Shown here in pieces: positions 57,515-64,000 of a DNA stretch of 64,000 nucleotides. A program made the position numbers and the translations under genes. The notes below the pieces were generated by a model. That model was not told where the DNA came from and ran no database searches. It saw only the letters and a list, made by a program, of their open reading frames with translations. This DNA comes from Pseudorhodoplanes sp. (GTDB taxonomy: Bacteria; Pseudomonadota; Alphaproteobacteria; Rhizobiales; Xanthobacteraceae), in NCBI GenBank assembly GCA_019187085.1, contig JABARS010000004.1, positions 181,007-245,006 of the forward strand, written 5' to 3'. Position 1 is the first letter of the stretch; each line of letters starts with the position of its first letter.

Positions 57515-58363
57515 ATGAGGAAAGCGGTGACAGCAGCGGCGTTGGCGATCGCTGCGGCTGCGGCCGGCGGCCAGGCTCATGCACAGAGTCCGGTCGCGCG
57601 CGGCGACTATCTCGTCAATACCGTGATGACCTGCCAGAACTGCCACACCCCCAAAGGCCCGAACGGCGACATCGCCGAAATGGCGTTCGCCGGCGGGCTG
57701 AAGTTCGACGAGCCGCCCTTCACCGTGACCGCCTCCAACATCACGCCCGATCGCGAGACCGGAATCGGCGGCTGGACCGAGGCGCAGCTCAAGACGTTCA
57801 TGACCACGGGCGTGCGCCCCGACGGCGTGCCGGTCGCTCCGCTGATGCCGACCGGCTATTACAAGATCCTCACGCCGGGTGACCTCGACGCGATCGTGGC
57901 CTATCTGCGCACGCTCAAGCCCGTGCGCAACGCGGTGCCCGCGCCGGTCTACCGGGCGCCGATGGCGCAGGAGGTCTTTCCGGGCGCGGAGAAGCCGGCC
58001 GATCCGGCCAGCCTGAACGACAGGGTCAGACGCGGCTTTTATCTCGCCACCATCGCCCATTGCATGGAATGCCACACGCCGATGGACAAGGGGCGCCACC
58101 TCTATACGACGAAGCTCGGGGTCGGCGGCCACAAATTCCCCGGTCCGTGGGGCGAATCGGTCGCCCGCAACATCACCCAGCACTCGACCGCGGGCATCGG
58201 CGCCTGGTCCGACGCCGAGATCAAGCGCGCCATCACGCACGGGGTGCGCAAGGATGGCTCGAAGCTCAAGCCGCCCATGGCATTCGGCCGTTATGCGAAA
58301 ATGACCGAGGCCGACACCGACGCCATCGTGGCCTGGCTGCGGACCGTGCCGGCGAACGAATAG
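57515..58363 (+). CDS. Periplasmic diheme cytochrome c
   Basis: 282 residues. A signal peptide ends at GQAHAQS. Two heme-binding motifs are seen: CQNCH at 40-44 and CMECH at 183-187, each followed by a domain of about 100 residues with methionines (PLMPTGYYK, PPMAFGRYAKM) that could be axial ligands. The tandem class I cytochrome arrangement resembles cytochrome subunits of molybdenum or quinoprotein dehydrogenases, but no such enzyme is nearby. It probably carries electrons to the terminal oxidases. ATG 57515 is preceded by AGAGGAGAACG. Confidence 0.88.
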   Translation: MRKAVTAAALAIAAAAAGGQAHAQSPVARGDYLVNTVMTCQNCHTPKGPNGDIAEMAFAGGLKFDEPPFTVTASNITPDRETGIGGWTEAQLKTFMTTGVRPDGVPVAPLMPTGYYKILTPGDLDAIVAYLRTLKPVRNAVPAPVYRAPMAQEVFPGAEKPADPASLNDRVRRGFYLATIAHCMECHTPMDKGRHLYTTKLGVGGHKFPGPWGESVARNITQHSTAGIGAWSDAEIKRAITHGVRKDGSKLKPPMAFGRYAKMTEADTDAIVAWLRTVPANE

Positions 58364-58455
58364 GCCCGCCGGCCGCCTTCAATTGCGCCCGTCTTCGGCT
58401 TATATCTTCGCCGGAGACGGGTTCGCTTCCGGCCCGCTGCCCCTGGAACAGACCG

Positions 58456-59847
58456 ATGATCCTTGTCCGATTGTTCGTCGCCGCGTGCGCGCTGCTGACG
58501 GTTCTTCTTCCGGCCTCCGCGCAGGAGCGCCGGGCGCCGGCCAATGCCGCCGAGCTGACCATGTCCTACGCCCCGATCGTCAAGCGGGTGGCGCCGGCCG
58601 TGGTCAATGTCTATGCCGCACGCGTGGTGGAGAACCGCAACCCGCTGCTCGATGATCCGATCTTCCGGCGCTTCTTCGGGCAGGGCATCCCGCGCGAGCA
58701 GGTCTCGCGCTCGCTCGGCTCCGGCGTCATCGTCGATGCCGCCGGGCTCGTGATGACCAACAATCACGTGATCGAGGGGGCGACCGAGATCAAGGTGTCG
58801 CTCGCCGACAAGCGCGAATTCGAGGCCGAGATCGTGCTCAAGGACCCGCGCACCGATCTCGCGGTGCTGCGCATCAAGGATTCCGGCGAGCGCTTTCCCG
58901 CGCTGACCTTCGCCGATTCCGACGACGTGCAGGTCGGCGACATCGTGCTCGCGGTCGGCAATCCGTTCGGCGTCGGCCAGACGGTGACGCACGGCATCGT
59001 GTCGGCGGTGGCGCGCACGCAGGTCGGCATCACCGATTACCAGTTCTTCATCCAGACCGATGCCGCGATCAATCCCGGCAATTCCGGCGGCGCGCTGGTC
59101 GATTCCGGCGGGCGGCTGGTCGGCATCAACACCGCGATCTTCTCGCGCTCGGGCGGCTCGCAGGGCATCGGCTTCGCCATTCCCTCCAACATGGTCAATG
59201 TGGTGGCCGCCTCCGCGCGCAGCGGCGGCAGCGCCGTGCAGCGGCCCTGGCTCGGCGCCAAGCTGCAGCTCGTCACCCCCGACATCGCCGAAAGCCTCGG
59301 CCTGAAGCGGCCGCAGGGCGCGCTCGTGGCCGGCATCTCGGCGAACGGGCCGGCCGCGCGCGCCGGCCTCAAGAGCGGTGACGTGATCACCCATATCGAC
59401 GGCCAGCCGGTCGAGGACCCCAACGCGTTCGACTATCGCTTCGGCACCAAGCCGGTCGGCGGCAACGCCCGCATCACCGCGCTGCGCGGGGGCCGCGAAG
59501 TCCAGGGCGAGATCGCGCTGCGCACCGCGCCGCAGACCCCGCGCGAGGACATCGTGCTGCGCGCGCGCTCCCCGCTGGCCGGGGCTACGGTCGGCAACCT
59601 GTCGCCGGCGCTCGCCGACGAATTGCGGCTCGATCCGTCGGCGGAGGGCGTCGTCATCCTCGACGTCGCCAACGGCTCGCCGGCCCAGCAGCTCGGCTTC
59701 CGGCGCGGCGACATCGTGACGACGGTCAACGATCGTGGCGTTGCAAAGTCGCGCGATCTCGAACAGGCGACGGGCCAGCCGAGCCGGATCTGGCGGATCG
59801 TGCTGATCCGCGGCGGCCAGCGGCTCGCCGTGCAGTTCGGCGGCTGA
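58456..59847 (+). CDS. DegP/HtrA-type serine protease
   Basis: 463 residues from ATG 58456. The signal peptide ends at PASAQE. The catalytic triad is His104 (MTNNHVIEG), Asp134 (DPRTDLAVL) and Ser210 (NPGNSGGALVD). Two PDZ domains follow (RPQGALVAGISANGPAARAG, then EGVVILDVANGSPAQQLGFR). A periplasmic quality-control protease/chaperone. I recall degP next to rarA in related bacteria. The frame is open upstream through the cytochrome gene but that is not coding. Confidence 0.93.
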   Translation: MILVRLFVAACALLTVLLPASAQERRAPANAAELTMSYAPIVKRVAPAVVNVYAARVVENRNPLLDDPIFRRFFGQGIPREQVSRSLGSGVIVDAAGLVMTNNHVIEGATEIKVSLADKREFEAEIVLKDPRTDLAVLRIKDSGERFPALTFADSDDVQVGDIVLAVGNPFGVGQTVTHGIVSAVARTQVGITDYQFFIQTDAAINPGNSGGALVDSGGRLVGINTAIFSRSGGSQGIGFAIPSNMVNVVAASARSGGSAVQRPWLGAKLQLVTPDIAESLGLKRPQGALVAGISANGPAARAGLKSGDVITHIDGQPVEDPNAFDYRFGTKPVGGNARITALRGGREVQGEIALRTAPQTPREDIVLRARSPLAGATVGNLSPALADELRLDPSAEGVVILDVANGSPAQQLGFRRGDIVTTVNDRGVAKSRDLEQATGQPSRIWRIVLIRGGQRLAVQFGG

Positions 59848-59861
59848 CGCAGGAGGCGCCG

Positions 59862-61193
59862 ATGGCCACCCGCAATCAGCGCGGCGGAGCCAATCTGTTC
59901 ACGGCCGCGGGCCTCGACCACGACGCCCCGCGGCCGCTCGCCGACAAGCTGCGGCCGCAGACGCTCGCCGAGGTGGTCGGGCAGGACCATCTGCTCGGGC
60001 CCGACGGGGCGCTCGCGCGCATGCTGGCGACGCGCTCGCTCGGCTCGCTCGTCTTCTGGGGGCCGCCCGGCACCGGCAAGACCACGGTCGCGCGCCTGCT
60101 CGCGCGCGAGACCGACCTGCATTTCGAGCAGATTTCGGCAATCTTCACCGGCGTCGCCGACCTGAAGAAAGTGTTCGACGCCGCGCGCGCGCGCCGCGAG
60201 AGCGGGCAGGGCACGCTGCTGTTTGTCGACGAAATCCATCGTTTCAACCGCGCGCAGCAGGATTCCTTCCTGCCGGTGATGGAGGACGGCACCATCGTCC
60301 TCGTCGGCGCGACCACGGAAAACCCCTCGTTCGAGCTGAATGCGCCGCTCCTGTCGCGCGCGCGCGTGCTGGTGTTCCATTCGCTCGACGAGGCGGCGAT
60401 CGGCAAATTGTTCGCGCGCGCGGAGGCGATTGAGGGCCGCAGGCTGCCGCTCGACGAGGAGGCGCGTGCGGCGCTCGTGCGGATGGCGGACGGGGACGGA
60501 CGCGCCGCGCTCACGCTCGCCGAGGAGGTCTGGCGCGCGGCGCGCAAGGAAGAGATATTCGATGTCGCCGGCCTGCAGGCGGTCGTGCAGCGGCGCGCGC
60601 CGATCTACGACAAGTCGCAGGATGGCCACTACAACCTGATCAGCGCGCTGCACAAGTCGGTGCGCGGCTCCGATCCCGACGCCGCGCTCTATTATCTCGC
60701 GCGCATGCTCGATGCCGGCGAGGACCCGCTCTATCTCGCGCGCCGCATCGTGCGCATGGCGGTGGAGGATATCGGGCTCGCCGATCCGCAGGCGCTCGTG
60801 ATCTGCAATGCGGCGAAAGACGCCTACGATTTCCTCGGCTCGCCGGAGGGCGAGCTCGCGCTCGCGCAGGCGGTGATCTATGTCGCGACCGCGCCGAAAT
60901 CGAACGCCGCCTACGTCGCCTATGGCGCGGCGCGCCGGGTCGCCAAGGAGGCGGGCTCGCTCCTGCCGCCCAAGCATATCCTCAACGCGCCGACGCGCCT
61001 GATGCAGGACGAGGGCTACGGCCGCGGCTATGCCTACGACCACGACGAGGCGGAGGGGTTTTCCGGCCAGGACTATTTTCCTGAGAAGCTCGGTCGCCAG
61101 ACCTTCTACGATCCGCTCGAGCGCGGCTTCGAGCGCGAGATCCGCAAGCGGCTCGATTACTGGGCGAAGCTGCGCAGGGAGAAGGGCGGCTGA
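59862..61193 (+). CDS. rarA: Replication-associated recombination protein A (AAA+ ATPase)
   Basis: 443 residues. Walker A GPPGTGKTT at 67-75, Walker B TLLFVDEIHRFN, sensor 1 GATTENPSFE, and the MgsA_C part KSVRGSDPDAALYYLARMLD and GGLAYA-like end (GYGRGYAYDHDEAEGFSGQD). Related to clamp-loader ATPases; acts at stalled replication forks. It begins 14 bp after degP and is likely co-transcribed with it. Confidence 0.96.
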   Translation: MATRNQRGGANLFTAAGLDHDAPRPLADKLRPQTLAEVVGQDHLLGPDGALARMLATRSLGSLVFWGPPGTGKTTVARLLARETDLHFEQISAIFTGVADLKKVFDAARARRESGQGTLLFVDEIHRFNRAQQDSFLPVMEDGTIVLVGATTENPSFELNAPLLSRARVLVFHSLDEAAIGKLFARAEAIEGRRLPLDEEARAALVRMADGDGRAALTLAEEVWRAARKEEIFDVAGLQAVVQRRAPIYDKSQDGHYNLISALHKSVRGSDPDAALYYLARMLDAGEDPLYLARRIVRMAVEDIGLADPQALVICNAAKDAYDFLGSPEGELALAQAVIYVATAPKSNAAYVAYGAARRVAKEAGSLLPPKHILNAPTRLMQDEGYGRGYAYDHDEAEGFSGQDYFPEKLGRQTFYDPLERGFEREIRKRLDYWAKLRREKGG

Positions 61194-61248
61194 AACGGCG
61201 TGAAGGCGGACGTGAAGTCTGGTAGGATTCCCGCAAGAGAACAAGGAT

Positions 61249-61470
61249 ATGAACAAGCGGCTCGATCACGCGCTCAAGCAGGTCCGCACGCTCTCTGACG
61301 CGGAGCAGGAGGCCGCGGCCGACATTCTGCTCGAATATATCGATGCACAGAAAGCCGGGACCTGGCTGACCGCGGCGCAGGTCGCAGAGATCGAGCGGAG
61401 GCTTTCGAATCCGATGCCGCCGGCCTCGGACGAGGACGTCGCGGAACTGTTCGACCGACTGGCCAGATGA
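61249..61470 (+). CDS. Antitoxin-like small protein of a ParDE/RelBE-type pair
   Basis: 73 residues, acidic and helical: LDHALKQVRTLSDAEQEAAA, ILLEYIDAQK, LTAAQVAEIERRLSNPMPPA, DEDVAELFDRLAR. The last half fits the toxin-wrapping part of addiction-module antitoxins. No clear ribbon-helix-helix DNA-binding start. It overlaps the toxin start by 4 bp (ATGA). Confidence 0.75.
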   Translation: MNKRLDHALKQVRTLSDAEQEAAADILLEYIDAQKAGTWLTAAQVAEIERRLSNPMPPASDEDVAELFDRLAR

Positions 61471-61748
61471 GGCTGGCCTACGATCCGCGCGCGCTGTCGG
61501 ACCTCGCCATCATCCACCGCTATATTGCACGCAGCGATGCGGCGGCTGCCGGTCGGGTGGTCGCGCGCATCAGGCGCGCGATCGATCGCCTGCGGGTTCT
61601 TCCGTTCTCCGGAGGTCCGGGACCTTTGGGAATTCGATTGTTGGCGGTTCCGAATCTGCCCTACATTGTCGTTCATCGGGTGCGCGAAAACGACGGCATT
61701 GTCGACGTCATAGCGGTCCTGCATACGGCGAGAGAACGGCGGGAGTGA
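61467..61748 (+). CDS. ParE/RelE-superfamily toxin
   Basis: 93 residues. RLAYDPRALSDLAIIHRYIA, ARIRRAIDRLRVLPFSG, IRLLAVPNLPYIVVHRVREN and IVDVIAVLHTARERRE follow the ParE/RelE fold, including the C-terminal ILHTAR-like strand. ParE-type toxins act on gyrase, RelE-type on mRNA; the sequence does not settle which. Coupled to the antitoxin by an ATGA overlap and to the next gene by a further overlap. Confidence 0.85.
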   Translation: MRLAYDPRALSDLAIIHRYIARSDAAAAGRVVARIRRAIDRLRVLPFSGGPGPLGIRLLAVPNLPYIVVHRVRENDGIVDVIAVLHTARERRE

Positions 61749-62119
61749 TGTTCATCCGCACGGCACGCGCGATCCGATTGTCGCTCCTGATCGGCTTGGC
61801 GTTTCTTGGCGCGCAGCCGGCCTCTGCCGACGAGCCGATCTATGGCCGCTGGGCGATCGATCCGCTCGGCTGCCGCGTGGACGGCGACACCGCGGAGACC
61901 GCCCCGCTCATCGTCGCGCAGAAAACGCTGAAATGGTTCGTCGCCTCCTGCCTAGTCGGCAAGTCCTACAAGATCGGCAAGGCGCTGCACCTGCAGCTTC
62001 GCTGCACGAACGAGGGCGCGTACCGGTCGCTGCCGGTGCGGCTCGACCTCGTCGCCGCCGACCGTCTGGCCGTGACGTGGGATGGCCAGCGCGTCAAGGA
62101 CATGCGGCGATGCCGATGA
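61748..62119 (+). CDS. Small secreted protein of unknown function
   Basis: 123 residues from ATG 61748 (a GTG one codon earlier is also possible and overlaps the toxin stop). A signal peptide ends at PASADE. The mature part has GRWAIDPLGCRVDGDTAETA, VASCLVGKSYKIGKALHLQL, RCTNEGAYRS and DMRRCR, with four cysteines that could form two disulfides. No known family is recognised. It overlaps the following pseudouridine synthase gene by 10 bp. Confidence 0.68.
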   Translation: MFIRTARAIRLSLLIGLAFLGAQPASADEPIYGRWAIDPLGCRVDGDTAETAPLIVAQKTLKWFVASCLVGKSYKIGKALHLQLRCTNEGAYRSLPVRLDLVAADRLAVTWDGQRVKDMRRCR

Positions 62120-63279
62120 AAAAGAAGATGCGCCCGCGGTGCGCCGGACATGGCGTCAATTCCCGCCGCGGCGCGTCCAAGCGCGGTGCGCCCGCCGCGG
62201 CGCACGGCAAGACAAAGCCACGGCAGGAACGCCCCGCTGTGCACCCTGCCGCGCGGCCCGCGCCGCGCAAGGAGGAGGCGCCGCTGCTTCCGACCGGCGT
62301 GCAGACGCTCGCCGTCACGCCCGACGAGGACGGCATGCGCGTCGACCGTTTTCTCGAGGCGCGCTTTTCCGGCCTGTCCTTCAGCCACATCCAGCGCATC
62401 ATCCGCAAGGGCGAGTTGCGCGTGAACGGCAAGCGCGCGCAGCCCAAGGACCGTCTTGCGTCCGGCCAGTCGGTGCGCATTCCGCCGCTGCGGCTCGAAG
62501 CGCCCAAGCCGCGCGCCGAAAGCTCCGCGCAGGACAAGGACCGCGCGTTCCTCAAGTCCATCACGCTGCACGAGGACGATGACGTCATCGTGCTCAACAA
62601 GCCGGCCGGCCTTGCGGTGCAGGGCGGCTCGGGCACCACGCGCCATATCGACGGCATGCTCGCAGCGCTCACCGGCCGCGACGGCCAGCGGCCGCGGCTC
62701 GTGCACCGGCTCGACAAGGAGACGGCCGGCTGCCTGCTAGTGGCGAAAAATCGCTTCTCGGCGGCCGCGCTCGCCAAGACCTTCCGCTCGCGCGCCGCGC
62801 GCAAAATCTACTGGGCGCTGGTGCCCGGCATACCGAAGCCCAAGCAGGGCCGCATCTCGACCTTCCTCGCCAAGGAGGAGCGCGAGGAGGACAGCTTCAT
62901 GCGCGTCGCAAGGCACGGCGAGGAGGGCGCGAGCCATGCCGTGACCTATTATGCCGTGGTGGAGAGCGCGGCCAACCGGCTGTCCTGGCTGTCGCTCAAG
63001 CCGGTGACCGGGCGCACCCATCAATTGCGCGTGCAGATGGCGCACATCAGGCACCCCATCGTCGGCGATCCGAAATACTTCTCGATCGAGAACTGGGAAT
63101 TGCCGGGCGGGCTGCAGAACCGGCTGCACCTGCTCGCGCGGCGCATCGTCGTGCCGCATCCGCGCGGCGGCACGGTCGACGTCACCGCGCCGCTGCCCCC
63201 GCACATGCAGCAGAGCTGGAACCTGCTCGGCTTCGATGCCAGGCGCTACGATCCGATCGAGGACGCGCCCGAGGCATGA
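62110..63279 (+). CDS. RluC/RluD-type 23S rRNA pseudouridine synthase
   Basis: 389 residues from ATG 62110. The N-terminal 60 residues are a basic low-complexity extension (MKKKMRPRCAGHGVNSRRGA). An S4 RNA-binding domain follows (MRVDRFLEARFSGLSFSHIQ, ELRVNGKRAQ), then the synthase domain with the catalytic Asp in RLVHRLDKETAGCLLVAKNR and the conserved VTGRTHQLRVQMAHI. It isomerises specific uridines of 23S rRNA. RluC is slightly more likely than RluD from the long N-terminus, but I leave the symbol open. The next gene overlaps by 4 bp. Confidence 0.92.
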   Translation: MPMKKKMRPRCAGHGVNSRRGASKRGAPAAAHGKTKPRQERPAVHPAARPAPRKEEAPLLPTGVQTLAVTPDEDGMRVDRFLEARFSGLSFSHIQRIIRKGELRVNGKRAQPKDRLASGQSVRIPPLRLEAPKPRAESSAQDKDRAFLKSITLHEDDDVIVLNKPAGLAVQGGSGTTRHIDGMLAALTGRDGQRPRLVHRLDKETAGCLLVAKNRFSAAALAKTFRSRAARKIYWALVPGIPKPKQGRISTFLAKEEREEDSFMRVARHGEEGASHAVTYYAVVESAANRLSWLSLKPVTGRTHQLRVQMAHIRHPIVGDPKYFSIENWELPGGLQNRLHLLARRIVVPHPRGGTVDVTAPLPPHMQQSWNLLGFDARRYDPIEDAPEA

Positions 63280-63653
63280 CGCGGCGCGCTGTCAAGGCCC
63301 GCAAAGCCGCGCGCAAGACCGTGCGAAAGGTGGCGGGCAAGCGCACGGCCAAATCCGCGCGCAAAGCCATAAAGTCGAAATTCTTCGTCTATGTGCTCGG
63401 CTGCCGCGTCGGCGCGCAGGTCTGGACCTATGTCGGCTGGACCAACGATCTGGCGCGCCGCCTCGCCCGCCACAATGCCGGCACCGGCGCGCGCACCACG
63501 CGCGGCCGCCTCTGGGTGCTGCTGCATAGCGAGCGGCTGCGCTCCAAGCCCGCCGCCATGAGCCGAGAATGGCACCTCAAGCGGGATCGCAGGTTCCGCA
63601 AGCGATTGGCGAACGCCTGGATATCGACGCCGGGCGCCGCCGTTCCTATCTAG
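63276..63653 (+). CDS. GIY-YIG nuclease-superfamily protein with basic N-terminal tail
   Basis: 125 residues. Residues 1-34 are a Lys/Arg/Ala-rich tail (TRRAVKARKAARKTVRKVAG) like those on Adk and L29. The GIY-YIG core begins FFVYVLGCRVGAQVWTYVGW and has TNDLARRLARHNAGTGARTT, with Arg and the later SREWHLKRDRRFRKRL. These single-domain proteins (UPF0213 type) have no firmly known role; DNA or RNA cleavage is possible. ATG overlaps the upstream stop (ATGA). Confidence 0.9.
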   Translation: MTRRAVKARKAARKTVRKVAGKRTAKSARKAIKSKFFVYVLGCRVGAQVWTYVGWTNDLARRLARHNAGTGARTTRGRLWVLLHSERLRSKPAAMSREWHLKRDRRFRKRLANAWISTPGAAVPI

Positions 63654-63703
63654 AGGATTGCTGCGGCAGTGGATGAAGTGCCTCATGTGGAGCGCGAGCG
63701 CAG

Positions 63704-64000
63704 GTGAATAGACCGGTTCACATCCTTGTCTTTGCAGTATTTTTCACCGCGCTGATCCTGCCGGCGGCGTATGCGCAGGAGCGCGCGCCCAAGAAGAGCG
63801 CGCCTGCCGACGGCGGCACGCCCTCGATCATGACCGAGGAGCCGGCGCGCCCGCGTGCGGCGCCGCGGCGGCGCGGCTCGTCCTCTCCGTCGCCGCTGCC
63901 GCCGCCGCGTTCGGTGGTGACGCCGCTCGGCACCGTCCCGCGCATCATCGAGACCCCGCCGCTCGGGCGCGCCGGGGCGCCCGGCATCCTCGTGCCGGGG
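63704..64000 (+). CDS. Secreted proline-rich protein, 3' end cut by window edge
   Basis: A GTG at 63704 opens a frame of 99 codons that is still open at the window end. A signal peptide (NRPVHILVFAVFFTALILPA, cleavage after AYAQ) precedes a Pro/Ala/Arg-rich mature start (TEEPARPRAAPRRRGSSSPS, then PLPPPRSVVTPLGTVP). No family is recognised. GTG start: GCAGGTG offers only a weak ribosome-binding site, so the start is provisional. Confidence 0.65.
   Translation, partial: MNRPVHILVFAVFFTALILPAAYAQERAPKKSAPADGGTPSIMTEEPARPRAAPRRRGSSSPSPLPPPRSVVTPLGTVPRIIETPPLGRAGAPGILVPG

Overview
The window comes from a GC-rich alphaproteobacterium, most probably of the order Hyphomicrobiales (Bradyrhizobium/Xanthobacter side). 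This rests on remembered gene order and protein resemblance, not on a search: a NifU-like scaffold divergent from folE-hisI, a DUF2336 protein, an alphaproteobacterial short-LID adenylate kinase, the series tRNA-Tyr/tRNA-Gly/tRNA-Trp/secE/nusG, and GC-rich intergenic palindromes.

Layout. (1) 0-19.5 kb is housekeeping and sensory. It holds the NifU-like gene (cut by the window edge), folE, hisI, a tandem glycine riboswitch driving a DadA-like FAD oxidoreductase, a MaoC/CitE-like CoA pair, a lytic transglycosylase, a DUF2336 protein, a response regulator with an Hpt protein, NAD kinase, cutA, a cobalamin riboswitch with a BtuB-like receptor, small secreted proteins, tRNA-Thr, a globin-coupled chemoreceptor with a stand-alone protoglobin, a LysR regulator and rlmB. 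(2) 19.5-56.7 kb is the transcription/translation super-cluster on the + strand: three tRNAs, secE-nusG, rplKA, rplJL-rpoBC, rpsLG-fusA-tuf, the S10-spc-alpha ribosomal genes, secY-adk, rpoA and rplQ. (3) 56.7-64 kb holds an ankyrin protein, a diheme cytochrome c, a DegP-like protease, rarA, a ParDE-type toxin-antitoxin pair coupled to a small secreted protein, an RluC/D-type pseudouridine synthase, a GIY-YIG nuclease and a truncated secreted protein.

The striking feature is what has been wedged into the essential cluster. A hicAB pair sits between tRNA-Trp and secE. A MarR regulator and a 3-hydroxybenzoate 4-monooxygenase (mobR/mobA-like), with overlapping divergent promoters, split rplKA from rplJL. 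A vapBC pair sits between rpoC and rpsL. Three copies of one 99-134 bp palindromic element lie in the nusG-rplK, rpoB-rpoC and tuf-rpsJ gaps. A second family of CCCGG-armed hairpins occupies further gaps. Adenylate kinase carries an acid-free, about 40 percent Lys/Arg tail of some 119 residues like a histone H1 tail; L29 and L15 also have long basic tails. The rplQ terminator appears to be encoded inside the signal-peptide codons of the next gene.

Functionally the centre supplies ribosomes, RNA polymerase, the Sec channel and elongation factors. The flanks add cofactor control (glycine and B12 riboswitches, folate, NADP), oxygen or redox sensing, aromatic hydroxylation and several toxin-antitoxin modules. 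No CRISPR array, rRNA operon, transposase, integrase or replication origin was seen.
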